Source: JANJUB01 sp964586225 (lineage in GTDB: Bacteria > Armatimonadota > Fimbriimonadia > Fimbriimonadales > Fimbriimonadaceae). Taken from it: a stretch of DNA of 44,878 nucleotides. The translations under genes were made by a program, and so were the position numbers. Positions 23,473 through 32,699 of the stretch are shown in pieces; the first letter of the stretch is position 1, and each line of letters starts with the position of its first letter. The stretch covers positions 1 through 44,878 of the forward strand of contig CAZPHD010000024.1 in NCBI GenBank assembly GCA_964586225.1. The letters run 5' to 3'. The notes under the pieces were generated by a model. That model searched no databases and was not told the DNA's origin. It was given only the letters and a program-made list of their open reading frames with translations.

Positions 23473-23889
23473 CGTAGGAAGCAGTGGCTTCTCGGCTTTG
23501 TTCTCCTCCTCGCCGGCTGTGGATCCTCCGGCTCGGACACATCGTCCACGACCTCGCCGGACACACCTTTCCTGGACCAGACGAAATCAGGCGTGCTGCC
23601 TCAGCAAGAGTGGAATCGCGAGGTCGTGTCAAGGCAAGGTGGCTCAATCCGCTACCGAATCGAAGCGAACGGCAAGTTTGCCTTGACGATCTTGACGGAT
23701 CGGGCATTTCGAGCGATCCAGGCACGGGACATTTCGAAGGTGGTACCGAGCGACATCTTGCAGACGAGCGACCATGACGGAGCACATGAGGGCACGATTC
23801 AGTTGCCGGCCGGCTCCAGCTGGTTCATGATCATGAACGCATCGGGCTCCCCGATGGATATCAAGCTGACGTGCTGGGAGGCCCAATAG
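23473..23889 (+). CDS. Small lipoprotein whose start codon is missing
   Basis: Unknown function. In this frame the sequence after the stop at 23464-23466 encodes RRKQWLLGFVLLLAGCGSSG, a textbook lipoprotein signal peptide with lipobox LAGC. It is followed by a Ser/Thr linker and a small beta domain (FALTILTDRAFRAIQA, GTIQLPAGSSWFMIMNASGS, IKLTCWEAQ). No ATG, GTG or TTG lies between that stop and the signal peptide; the first normal start is GTG 23593, which would delete the signal. Either AGG at 23476 was ATG (one substitution), or GTAGG was GTGAGG (one deletion), or a sequencing error is present. TAGGTT six bases before 23476 fits the leaderless pattern and mildly favours the substitution. 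The start given is therefore approximate. It is a possible recent pseudogene. Confidence 0.65.
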   Translation, partial: RRKQWLLGFVLLLAGCGSSGSDTSSTTSPDTPFLDQTKSGVLPQQEWNREVVSRQGGSIRYRIEANGKFALTILTDRAFRAIQARDISKVVPSDILQTSDHDGAHEGTIQLPAGSSWFMIMNASGSPMDIKLTCWEAQ

Positions 23890-23891
23890 CG

Positions 23892-25604
23892 CTAGGGCTC
23901 AACCAAGAGCACGAACTGGTCAAGGCGTACCTGCCACTCGCGCGTGGGTAGTCTCAGGCGGTTCCGGAAGGTCGCCCGCAATCGAATCGTTCCTTGGCTC
24001 ATGAATGCGGGTGCGTTGCTGATGGTGATTTGGGTGGCCGCAAAGGTGGTCGGAGCAGGCCGTGTATTGAGATGGATCCATTGGCCCGTTAGGGGGTTGC
24101 GGATTTCAAGCGTTTGAACCAGGTTCATCTGGTTTACAGATGACCAGAGAAGCAGTCGCACGGAAGCGGGTGCGGATGTGGGAACCGGCACGACAGTCTC
24201 AAACTGGGCCGTCGGTCCCACGCCAGGCTGCCATCCGGGACTCGCCTCGATCGCATCTCCGTCTCGGCGGAACAGACTCTCCAGTGAGCCGCCAACCTGC
24301 GCTCCGTTATTCCACGTGATCGAGAGCGGGCGTTCAATGGGGTTCAGAATTGAGTTGATATAGACTTCCGCCTGGCCTGTTCTCGTATCTGGATAGACCG
24401 GCAGAACATTCTTGTACGTAGCGGCTATGCCCTGATAGTCGCCAAGGAACTTGGTTGATCCGGTGTTGTGAAACGAGCTATCCCACGATGAGGGCGTCAG
24501 CCGGAAGCGCGACGACCACGTGACTCCGTCGTCGTCGCTGTAGTAGTAGGTCTGGTCCCAGAGGCCCGGTTCAACGCCATCCGTCTGGCCCGGATTCAGG
24601 GCCGTGTCCATCGCAAAGAGATGCAGACGACCATCGGCTGTGAATTCGATCCAGGGGAAGATCATGTCGGAGACCTGGTTCAGCGGGCGAAAGGGCATCC
24701 TTTCGGGATCGGCCCAACTCTCACCGCCGTCGCTGGACCTTACGAGGTAGAGATCGAGATTCTTCTGGCCGTTGACAATGTTCGTCTGGTCGACGTAGAG
24801 GATCACGATCTCGCCGGTTACCGGACTGACGGCCATCGCGTTGTTCGTGAAGTTTCGAAATGTCCCAGGAATGCCGTAGGTCTCCACTCCCCACGAGGTC
24901 ATTCGCGTAGCGGGCTGTACAGGGGCCGTCCAGGTTTGCCCTCCGTCCATGCTCTTGCTGAACTTGATCCCCCAATAGCCATCCCAATACGTCAGATAGA
25001 GCTGGCCTTCGGTGCCAACCCTCGGTAGGAAGCCAAATCCTGTGCCCAAGCTTTGCGGCGGAGTCCACGTTGAACCGAAGTCATCGCTCCATATAACGCC
25101 TTCGTTGTAGGTGATGTAGAGACGTGTCGTATCGGGCAGATTCGGACGTGGGCCAGCGGCCATCCAGCCTTTGTCTGGCCATGAGCTGGCTGCGGCCACC
25201 TTCGAAGGGCCAAAGGCATTCTGACCCGGAATCTTCTGGGCAACATAGATGCACTTGGCCCTTGAGATACCGCCGGCAAACAGGGTGTTGGTCCGCGCAT
25301 CGTATGCCGTCATGGGATCGGCTTCAAGTGCATCCTGAAACCCTACTGGGGCCCTGAGCACCAGATGTGCCCAGGTTTGGCCACCGTCAGAGGTAACCCC
25401 GAACGAGTTGGTGATTGTTCCGTCGGTTCGAAAATCGACAAAGCCCGCCAGAATCTCACGGCCATCAAGCGTCGCGGCTCCTGTGGTCTCGCTCGCTGAT
25501 TTGTTCAGCGGATCGAGGGACACGCGCGCTTGGGGCGAGATCACTGGATCTTGGGCCCCCGAAAAGGCAACGGCAAGCAACGCGATGAGCCATCCAGATC
25601 TCAC
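23892..25604 (-). CDS. Exported Asp-box (BNR/sialidase-like) beta-propeller protein
   Basis: Probably a surface glycan-binding or -cleaving protein. The 570-residue product has a signal peptide (MRSGWLIALLAVAFSGAQ). At least five Asp-box repeats of the S-D-G-T-W type are visible: TSDGGQTWAH, SDDFGSTWTPP, SMDGGQTWTAP, SSDGGESWADP and SDDDGVTWSS. They mark blades of a sialidase-like propeller over about 35-420. No clear catalytic Arg triad or FRIP motif can be claimed, so enzyme activity is uncertain. Residues 427-570 form a separate domain that is also found at the end of the subtilase at 40610-43225 (shared GQW, TFRN and W-DQ motifs). It starts with GTG overlapping the TPR gene's TGA by three bases (GTGA), so translation is coupled. 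Confidence 0.88.
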   Translation of the reverse strand: MRSGWLIALLAVAFSGAQDPVISPQARVSLDPLNKSASETTGAATLDGREILAGFVDFRTDGTITNSFGVTSDGGQTWAHLVLRAPVGFQDALEADPMTAYDARTNTLFAGGISRAKCIYVAQKIPGQNAFGPSKVAAASSWPDKGWMAAGPRPNLPDTTRLYITYNEGVIWSDDFGSTWTPPQSLGTGFGFLPRVGTEGQLYLTYWDGYWGIKFSKSMDGGQTWTAPVQPATRMTSWGVETYGIPGTFRNFTNNAMAVSPVTGEIVILYVDQTNIVNGQKNLDLYLVRSSDGGESWADPERMPFRPLNQVSDMIFPWIEFTADGRLHLFAMDTALNPGQTDGVEPGLWDQTYYYSDDDGVTWSSRFRLTPSSWDSSFHNTGSTKFLGDYQGIAATYKNVLPVYPDTRTGQAEVYINSILNPIERPLSITWNNGAQVGGSLESLFRRDGDAIEASPGWQPGVGPTAQFETVVPVPTSAPASVRLLLWSSVNQMNLVQTLEIRNPLTGQWIHLNTRPAPTTFAATQITISNAPAFMSQGTIRLRATFRNRLRLPTREWQVRLDQFVLLVEP

Positions 25605-26266
25605 GGCTGCACTCCGTCTTCCAGGAGGCGACGGAACTGTGGTGGCACCTTCTGTTGGCGTCGGTCTGCTTGTTCGAGATAGTGTTTCGCTGCCTTGCGC
25701 TCACCCTGGTAATAGGCGCAGATCGCCATGCGGGCAAAGAGGTCCGGGTAGTCGGGCTGCGCAGCAATGAGGGCTTCCCACGCGCCAATTGCGCCGGCGT
25801 AGTCTCCGTGCTGCTGGGCAGCCACCCCCAACAAGAACTGAGCGGAGTAGAGGTTCGGGTCAAGCCTTAGCGCCGTCTTGAGGGCGGCTGTGACGACCTC
25901 CGGATCCCCCTTCACCATCAGCGATCGTGCAAGACCCTCGTACGGCAGGGCATAGGTTGGGTCTTGCAGGATCGCATCGCGAAAGAGCCCAGCGGCCTTA
26001 ACCGGTGTGTTGTCGACGGTGAGCGCTAACTCGGCCGCCTTCATGGCTTTGACGGCCCTCATCCGGTTGGTGAGCGGGCGGCCTGCAACCCGAACCCCTT
26101 GCGAATCGAACGTCAAGCCCGCCAAGGCCGCAGCCATGCGATCGACGCTTTGCACTGGCGGCATCTGAACATCGCCTCGATCCGCCAGTCGAGGTTCCGA
26201 TGAGCATCCAAGGAAGCAAACCATGGCTCCCAGGACAGACGACTGAAGCGAAAAGCGCGCTTTCAC
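25601..26266 (-). CDS. TPR-repeat lipoprotein
   Basis: Protein-protein interaction protein anchored outside the membrane; the partner is probably the Asp-box protein encoded by the next gene, whose GTG overlaps this stop (GTGA). With the GTG at 26266 the product has 221 residues and a lipoprotein signal peptide MKARFSLQSSVLGAMVCFLG followed by Cys21. TPR-like helical pairs fill about 80-215: ALPYEGLARSLMVKGDPEVV, PNLYSAQFLLGVAAQQHGDY with AGAIGAWEAL, and YPDLFARMAICAYYQGERKA followed by AKHYLEQA. The frame stays open upstream to 26488, but the signal peptide and a -10 site GATAAT six bases before the GTG fix the start. Divergent from phhA. Confidence 0.85.
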   Translation of the reverse strand: MKARFSLQSSVLGAMVCFLGCSSEPRLADRGDVQMPPVQSVDRMAAALAGLTFDSQGVRVAGRPLTNRMRAVKAMKAAELALTVDNTPVKAAGLFRDAILQDPTYALPYEGLARSLMVKGDPEVVTAALKTALRLDPNLYSAQFLLGVAAQQHGDYAGAIGAWEALIAAQPDYPDLFARMAICAYYQGERKAAKHYLEQADRRQQKVPPQFRRLLEDGVQP

Positions 26267-26272
26267 ACCCTT

Positions 26273-26301
26273 ATTATCAACCAGATTCCGCTGAAATCCA
26301 A
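26273..26301 (-). promoter_or_regulatory. Promoter of the TPR/Asp-box operon, probably leaderless
   Basis: Minus strand: -35 TTGGAT (26301-26296), 17-base spacer, -10 GATAAT (26278-26273), then six bases (aagggt) and the GTG. Transcription would begin on the start codon. Confidence 0.55.
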
Positions 26302-26353
26302 TAGACGCGATCGGGTTGAGCGTCTGTAGTAACATAGGCGCAGGGGAACCGCT

Positions 26354-27292
26354 ATGTCGATCCGAGAAGAGATAGATCAGTTTAAGTCGGGGCTGACGAC
26401 AACGATGTCGCCCTTTATTGAGGACGCTGTCGCCAAGGGCATTCTCTACATCCACCAGCCGTACGATCTCTACAGCGAGGAGAATCACGAGTCGTGGCGC
26501 AAGTTGTACGCGCGGATGGCACCTCGGTGGGAGCGATATGCCAACGACAAGTTCCTTGAGGGCATTTCAAATCTATGCCTCGATCCGCAGGCCGTGCCCC
26601 GGTTAAACGATGTCAATCAGTTCCTGGAGCCGCTGACCGCGTTCAAGGCGAGGGCGGTCGCGGGTTACGTTCCCGCGTTCATCTTCTTCGACTGCCTCCG
26701 AAACCGTGAGTTTCCGACCACGATCACGATTCGACGCAGCGACAAGCTCGACTATCTCCCGGAGCCCGACATCTTTCACGACATCGCTGGGCATGTCCCT
26801 ATGCACACGGACAAGGCGTTTGCCGATACACTCGTGCGGTTTGGAGAGGTTGCGCACACGGCGGCCGAGATCGCGCAGAGCATCAAGGATCGCGACGAAC
26901 AGACGCGACGGGTGAGTTCGATCATCAAGGCCATGGCGCGCTTCTTCTGGTTCACGATCGAATTCGGCCTGATGCGCGACTCTAAGCGAGGAATCGCCGC
27001 CTATGGCAGTGGCTTGCTCAGCTCCTATGGCGAGCTGGCCTACGCCATCGATTCGCCCGACGTCCAGCGCTATCCGATCCAGTTGGAGTGGGTGATCAAC
27101 CAGTATTTCGAAATCGACCACTACCAGCCGTTGCTGTTTGTGGCGGATTCGTTCGATCATGTGTTCTCGCTCGTTGACGAGTTAGAACAGTGGATGAAAG
27201 ATGGGAAGCTGAACAACGTCTCGCCGGGCGAACCGGAGATTGGCGAGGCCGACCTGCGTAGCTTCCTCGAAGCGGAGTATCGGTCGGTGTGA
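26354..27292 (+). CDS. phhA: Phenylalanine 4-monooxygenase (aromatic amino acid hydroxylase)
   Basis: Converts L-phenylalanine to L-tyrosine with O2 and a tetrahydropterin, in the cytoplasm. The 312-residue product has the full catalytic core of the family. The iron ligands are His142 and His147 in FHDIAGHVPMH and Glu203 in WFTIEFGL. The stretch RFGEVAHTA and the end YGELAYAIDSP also match. It lacks the N-terminal ACT regulatory domain of the animal enzymes, as usual in bacteria. Related tryptophan or tyrosine hydroxylases share these residues, but bacterial members are nearly always phenylalanine-specific. A ribosome site AGGGGAA lies about seven bases before the ATG. No pterin recycling gene (phhB) lies beside it. 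Confidence 0.95.
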   Translation: MSIREEIDQFKSGLTTTMSPFIEDAVAKGILYIHQPYDLYSEENHESWRKLYARMAPRWERYANDKFLEGISNLCLDPQAVPRLNDVNQFLEPLTAFKARAVAGYVPAFIFFDCLRNREFPTTITIRRSDKLDYLPEPDIFHDIAGHVPMHTDKAFADTLVRFGEVAHTAAEIAQSIKDRDEQTRRVSSIIKAMARFFWFTIEFGLMRDSKRGIAAYGSGLLSSYGELAYAIDSPDVQRYPIQLEWVINQYFEIDHYQPLLFVADSFDHVFSLVDELEQWMKDGKLNNVSPGEPEIGEADLRSFLEAEYRSV

Positions 27293-27298
27293 CCGTCC

Positions 27299-28165
27299 TT
27301 AACCGTCACTCCGCCAAATGCGCTTTCGATACTGCAATCCGCCCTGGAATCGGGCCAAACGGATGATCACGTAGGGGCTCGTTGCCGTTGCGCGCGTTCG
27401 CTGACCCTCTGCGGGTGCCTTTTCCAGATAGTGCACGATCACCCCACCGGGTACAGCTTCGAGGCGATCAACAAGAACGTCGTAGCCGGTCGTGCCGCGA
27501 GTGCCCAGGTGAAGCACAATGAGCATCTCGGAGGTCCAATCGATGTCGCTTGGAACGCGACCGCCAAAGCCGAGTTGACTCCAGTACGATTCGAGCTCCT
27601 GGGCCGAGGTGATGGCGCGCGTGAGTTCCCGAGCCCCGCCGCCGCTCGTCTCGTGGATGTAAGTGCGCCAGCCAAACTCGTTCGCTGGGGGAGCCTCGAC
27701 GCCACCTTCGACACGCTTGCGGCCCTCAAAAACAAAGTTTCCAACTGCGTTGGCACGCTCGACTCGCACAATCTCAAACGGCGACGTCATCACGCTGGTT
27801 GTGAATCCGCCCGGAGCTGGTGCATTCTCGACGTAGCTGACCTTGATTTCACCAGGGCGTACACGCTGGACGGATTGGATAATTACCCTGTACCCACCGC
27901 TGGTACGGTTCCCTAAATGAACGGCGATCAGCAACTCTTTGTTGAAGTCCACATCGCGGGGCGCCCGGGACTCGCCGGTCGACTGTTGCCAATACGTATC
28001 AAACGCGCCTTGGTTCTGGATCACCAAGTTCTGCGCCTGGGTGATGCGCGACTGGGTGCCTTGTCGATAAGAGCGCCAAACGATGCCGTCATTGAGTCCG
28101 CGTTGACCAAAGCCAAGACCGCTCAGCAGCAGGGCCACGCACGCCATCACCATTCGAGTTCGCAT
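27299..28165 (-). CDS. Exported protein with two PrcB-like domains
   Basis: Unknown function; PrcB is a stabilising partner of the PrtP protease of Treponema denticola. With the ATG at 28165 the product has 288 residues and a signal peptide (MRTRMVMACVALLLSGLGFG). Two copies of the same unit follow, near 40-150 and 175-288. Each has F-N or S-DIDW, LLIAVHLGNRTSGGYRVIIQ or MLIVLHLGTRGTTGYDVLVD, then a V-SY-ENAPAPG or VHYLEKAPAEG turn, then TSPFEIVRV or TSPYVIIRL. These match the PrcB C-terminal domain (β-rich, GGY and TSP). The frame is open upstream, but the signal peptide fixes the start. No partner protease gene adjoins it; the subtilase at 40610 is 12 kb away. Confidence 0.87.
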   Translation of the reverse strand: MRTRMVMACVALLLSGLGFGQRGLNDGIVWRSYRQGTQSRITQAQNLVIQNQGAFDTYWQQSTGESRAPRDVDFNKELLIAVHLGNRTSGGYRVIIQSVQRVRPGEIKVSYVENAPAPGGFTTSVMTSPFEIVRVERANAVGNFVFEGRKRVEGGVEAPPANEFGWRTYIHETSGGGARELTRAITSAQELESYWSQLGFGGRVPSDIDWTSEMLIVLHLGTRGTTGYDVLVDRLEAVPGGVIVHYLEKAPAEGQRTRATATSPYVIIRLARFQGGLQYRKRIWRSDG

Positions 28166-28199
28166 ATGGATTGGACGATGACCGCGTGAGGATGTTACG

Positions 28200-28823
28200 A
28201 TGCCAGCTACAATTCGAAGCATGGGAATCGTTGCGCTACCGTGGCCGGTCATTCTCGGCAGCGCTTCGCCGCGAAGGCGTGAGATCCTGAGCCGAATCGT
28301 CCCGGAGTTCGCGATCGACGCTCCGGACCTCGACGAAGACGCCTTTACGTCGCCCATCCCTTGGCAAACCGCCCTTGATCTCGCTCGAGCAAAGGCCAAC
28401 GTCGTCGCGAGTCGTCACCCCGATAAGGTTGTCCTAGCGGGCGACACCGTGGTCGCTATTCCGATTCCTGGCGGCTATACGCAGTTGGCGAAACCCGTAG
28501 ATCGGGCCGACGCAATTCGTATGCTTGGGCTCCTCGCCGGTATAGAGCACCTCGTCATCACCGGAGTCTGCATCCGTTGGCCGGGCGGTGTGAAGTCCTT
28601 CGAGGTGACGACCGGCGTGACGTTCCACCGCTTGACTCCTTGGGAAATCGAGCAATACGTCGATGCGGGCGAATCGATGGATAAGGCGGGTGCCTATGCC
28701 GCGCAAGGTCGGGGAGCGGCAATTATTGAGCGTATCCGTGGTTCAATGTCCAATGTGATTGGACTCCCCGAGGCCGAAGTACGGGCCGCATTGGGCGAGC
28801 TTGCAGGTGAACCCGTCGCATGA
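28200..28823 (+). CDS. maf: Maf-family nucleotide pyrophosphatase
   Basis: Hydrolyses non-canonical or canonical nucleoside triphosphates to monophosphates; family members act on dTTP, UTP, CTP or m7GTP and affect cell division. The 207-residue product has the opening LGSASPRRREILSRI, the catalytic/metal stretch LAGDTVVAI, then YVDAGESMDKAGAYAAQGRG and the end GSMSNVIGLPEAEV. The central stretch, VVAIPIPGGYTQLAKPVDRA, replaces the usual V..DG..LgKP, so the exact subclass cannot be given. A GAGG ribosome site lies nine bases before ATG 28200; ATG 28221 is an alternative. The next gene overlaps it by four bases (ATGA). Confidence 0.93.
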   Translation: MPATIRSMGIVALPWPVILGSASPRRREILSRIVPEFAIDAPDLDEDAFTSPIPWQTALDLARAKANVVASRHPDKVVLAGDTVVAIPIPGGYTQLAKPVDRADAIRMLGLLAGIEHLVITGVCIRWPGGVKSFEVTTGVTFHRLTPWEIEQYVDAGESMDKAGAYAAQGRGAAIIERIRGSMSNVIGLPEAEVRAALGELAGEPVA

Positions 28824-29509
28824 ATGTCCCGCCGTTTATCCCGGCCCAGATTGTGATTCCCGGCAACGTGGCCGAGGAGAGGTACGACGTTCGGGTGGCG
28901 TTTGTTAAGCGGGTGGCTATGCTTCACGCTGGGTCTGTGGGCGTGGTGCTCGCGCTCTCACTGACCTCGTGGGCGGCCACTGTTCCGTTTTCCGTTGGAT
29001 TAGGGGCTTTTCTGACCGGCCTTCTGGGCTTGAGCTTGGTTCGAGGACTGGTCAAGCGGTGGCGGCACGAGCAACGGCTGTCGGCGATCTTCGTGCCGGT
29101 CGTGGTTGGCGGCCTGGCAGTCATGGTCCGGTCGGCTTCGTTTGATTCAGGATATCCGCTCTGGGCTTTCGGGTTACCCAGCCTGGGGCACGCGCTCTAT
29201 GTTGCGGCTTGCGGGCGTGACCTCAGCTTTCTGGGCATGTTCGTCCTGGTCGCGGCAGGCTTGTCGGCGTTCGTGCTAGGGGCGTCCTGGCTCGATCCCG
29301 CCGAGCAGCCGTACACCTTGATCTGGCTTGCTATGGTGAGCTACACAGCGTTTTTCACCTATGACTTAGCGGCGATTCAAACTCGGCGGCGTCTGGGTGA
29401 AGAGATGGGAGCGGTGCTCGATCTGTATCGCGATCTGCTGAACTTCACGACCTACCCGGTGCGGGTTATCCAACACTGGCGACGCTATCGAATCTGGTCG
29501 CTTCGCTAG
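28820..29509 (+). CDS. Polytopic membrane protein, possibly Bax-inhibitor-1-like
   Basis: Integral membrane protein of 229 residues with about six or seven helices. Helices include AGSVGVVLALSLTSWAATVP, SVGLGAFLTGLLGLSLVRGL, IFVPVVVGGLAVMV, FLGMFVLVAAGLSAFVLGAS and LIWLAMVSYTAFFTYDLAAI. The C-terminal part YDLAAIQTRRR, then GAVLDLYRDLLNFTTYPVRV, matches the end of BI-1/YccA-type proteins (D-x-Q/I..., A-LYLDFINLF). BI-1 proteins are membrane channels or stress modulators. The match is limited to this part, so it is tentative. Its ATG overlaps the maf stop (ATGA), so the two are translationally coupled. It converges with the glycosyltransferase gene, with a four-base overlap of stops. Confidence 0.78.
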   Translation: MNVPPFIPAQIVIPGNVAEERYDVRVAFVKRVAMLHAGSVGVVLALSLTSWAATVPFSVGLGAFLTGLLGLSLVRGLVKRWRHEQRLSAIFVPVVVGGLAVMVRSASFDSGYPLWAFGLPSLGHALYVAACGRDLSFLGMFVLVAAGLSAFVLGASWLDPAEQPYTLIWLAMVSYTAFFTYDLAAIQTRRRLGEEMGAVLDLYRDLLNFTTYPVRVIQHWRRYRIWSLR

Positions 29510-31491
29510 GACTTGACTACATCAAAGAGCACGCCACCTCGGAAGACCTGCGTTGGCCTGAGCTTGCCTTGCGCAACCGCGTCGGCAAGGAAAACCTTCC
29601 ACCGCGCCTGAACGTCGCCGATAAAGTTGTTGCGTTCGTCTTCGGGAAGGGGAGCCGGCTGATCGCCGAGCCCCATGGCACCAACCCAACGCCGGACGAA
29701 CTCGGGATCGCTCATTCGAAGGTTGACGTAGACGCGCTCGATGCCTTGTCGTTCAAACGAGGCGATCAAGTCGTCCGCGCTGGTCATCTCGGCGTAACCC
29801 ATCTCCGTCGAGTGGCCATAGCTGGCCCACACGTAGGGAACATCCAGATAGAAGCCGAACACTTCGTCGTAGAGGGCGACCTTGCTGGGGCTCGAGTTGA
29901 TAGCTTGGGCGGCCTCATAGAATCCGAGCTTGGCACTGAGATACTCGTCGGGTGACGTGGCGCCCAAGACAACGCGCACGCGGTCGGGATCCAGGAGCAT
30001 CTGTTTTGCCCAATACCCTGTGACCATGCCCTGCACCGCGATCAGGCCGGCAACAATGACCGTCCGTTTGGGCGACACCGCCCATGCCCCGAGCGCCAAT
30101 GCAAGGACCGGCGCGAAGCTCGTTGCGTAGCGGCTTTGCTGGCTGAGCATCGCCCACATCAGCAGGCACACGGCCAGCCACACCATCGCCGGAGCGAGCT
30201 CTCGTCGACGCGTGCCGAGAGCTCCCATAAAGAGACCGACCATCAACGCCATGCCGATCACGCCGAGCGGATTTCCGGTCGCGCCGCTCGCCTGACCCCT
30301 GTCATCCACGACCAGCGTCTGACCTGGATTGATGTATCGGCCCGGCTGGTAGGCCATCCCCAGCACCGCGTGGGGAATACTGAGCGGGCCGTCGTTCGGC
30401 ACGCCAAACGTCTTCTGCTCGTTGCGATAAACGTCGGCTTGCTTCTGGTCCCAGTTCTTGCCGCCGAGCCGCTCATAGAAGAACGGATAGACCGGGTTGC
30501 CGGTCCACAGCGCGTTCTTGACATACCACGGTCCGCCAACGAGCAGAATAGCAAGCGCGGACAGGCCCATCGCCTTCAGAGCCTCGCCACGATGCGGAAC
30601 TCGCATGGCTAACACAACGCCCACCAATGCCACCGCAATCGCCGACTGCAAGCCCGTGTACTTCGTGCCGATCGCGAACGCGATCATCAGCGCCCCGGGC
30701 AACCACGGTTCACGATGAGTGATCGTGCGCAGGAGGAGGTAAGCCCCTACGCCAGCATACAGCCCGTGCGCGACATCGAGGTATCCACTCCCGGTCTCCC
30801 AAACGATCACCGGGGCGGTCGCAAACGCCGCTGCGGCAAGCAAGCCTGCTCGCGGTCCCCACGCTTGTCGCGCAAGACCAAAAATCGTGACGATCCCCAG
30901 CAACGTGAAGCCGAGCGTGAACGTCTTGGCTCCCGCCTGTCCGCCCCACACGAGCCCCCACAAATACAGGTTGTCAACTGTGAACGGGAAGTTGCTGTGG
31001 TGGATGAACGTGACGGGGTGGATCTGTCCCGCCTGGAGCCACATCTTCGGCACGGCGAGGTGGTACGCGATCGTGTCCCAGTCGAGCGCGGTGCTCGGCG
31101 CCAGCGTGCCCACGATACCCACCACGATCGGTAGAAGTATTGCGGCGACGGCGATCCACTCGGGTCCTTCGGGGCGGCGACCAAAGATTCGCGGCCGATC
31201 TCGGACGAGCTGAACGGCCCCAAACAGCCCGAGTAGCGCGACGACCGCGATGCCCCACTTGAGCCCTCCGGGAAGAAGTCCGATAAACAGCGTGAGGAGC
31301 CCGACCGAGCCAAGCCCGATCATGCCGGAGATTCCGAACTCAGCCGCTGGATGGTATTCCAGCAACCCATCTTGCTTGTAGCCGCTGGATGCATCGTGCC
31401 TGCGGGCGCCGCGCGTGCCCAATCGCAACAACCAGCGGCCCCACCCGACCATGGCGAGTGTGAATACGAGGGTGATCAACATCCCGACCAT
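29506..31491 (-). CDS. ArnT/PMT-like membrane glycosyltransferase
   Basis: Polytopic GT-C-fold enzyme that probably moves a sugar from a lipid-linked donor to a lipid, glycan or protein on the outer face of the inner membrane. The 661-residue product has about 12-13 helices and a soluble C-terminal domain of about 150 residues. The first periplasmic loop carries the typical acidic site APSTALDWDTIAYHLAVPKM with Asp-x-Asp-like residues near 135. LAAAAFATAPVIVWETGSGY and AIGTKYTGL further match GT39/GT83-like proteins. Acceptor and donor are unknown. It is followed (upstream on the same strand) by trpB, 18 bases away, without a functional link. A -10-like TATTCT lies nine bases before the ATG. 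Confidence 0.85.
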   Translation of the reverse strand: MVGMLITLVFTLAMVGWGRWLLRLGTRGARRHDASSGYKQDGLLEYHPAAEFGISGMIGLGSVGLLTLFIGLLPGGLKWGIAVVALLGLFGAVQLVRDRPRIFGRRPEGPEWIAVAAILLPIVVGIVGTLAPSTALDWDTIAYHLAVPKMWLQAGQIHPVTFIHHSNFPFTVDNLYLWGLVWGGQAGAKTFTLGFTLLGIVTIFGLARQAWGPRAGLLAAAAFATAPVIVWETGSGYLDVAHGLYAGVGAYLLLRTITHREPWLPGALMIAFAIGTKYTGLQSAIAVALVGVVLAMRVPHRGEALKAMGLSALAILLVGGPWYVKNALWTGNPVYPFFYERLGGKNWDQKQADVYRNEQKTFGVPNDGPLSIPHAVLGMAYQPGRYINPGQTLVVDDRGQASGATGNPLGVIGMALMVGLFMGALGTRRRELAPAMVWLAVCLLMWAMLSQQSRYATSFAPVLALALGAWAVSPKRTVIVAGLIAVQGMVTGYWAKQMLLDPDRVRVVLGATSPDEYLSAKLGFYEAAQAINSSPSKVALYDEVFGFYLDVPYVWASYGHSTEMGYAEMTSADDLIASFERQGIERVYVNLRMSDPEFVRRWVGAMGLGDQPAPLPEDERNNFIGDVQARWKVFLADAVAQGKLRPTQVFRGGVLFDVVKS

Positions 31492-31509
31492 GAGAGCGAG
31501 AGAATACCG

Positions 31510-32694
<1,185 letters not shown>

Positions 32695-32699
32695 CAGAC

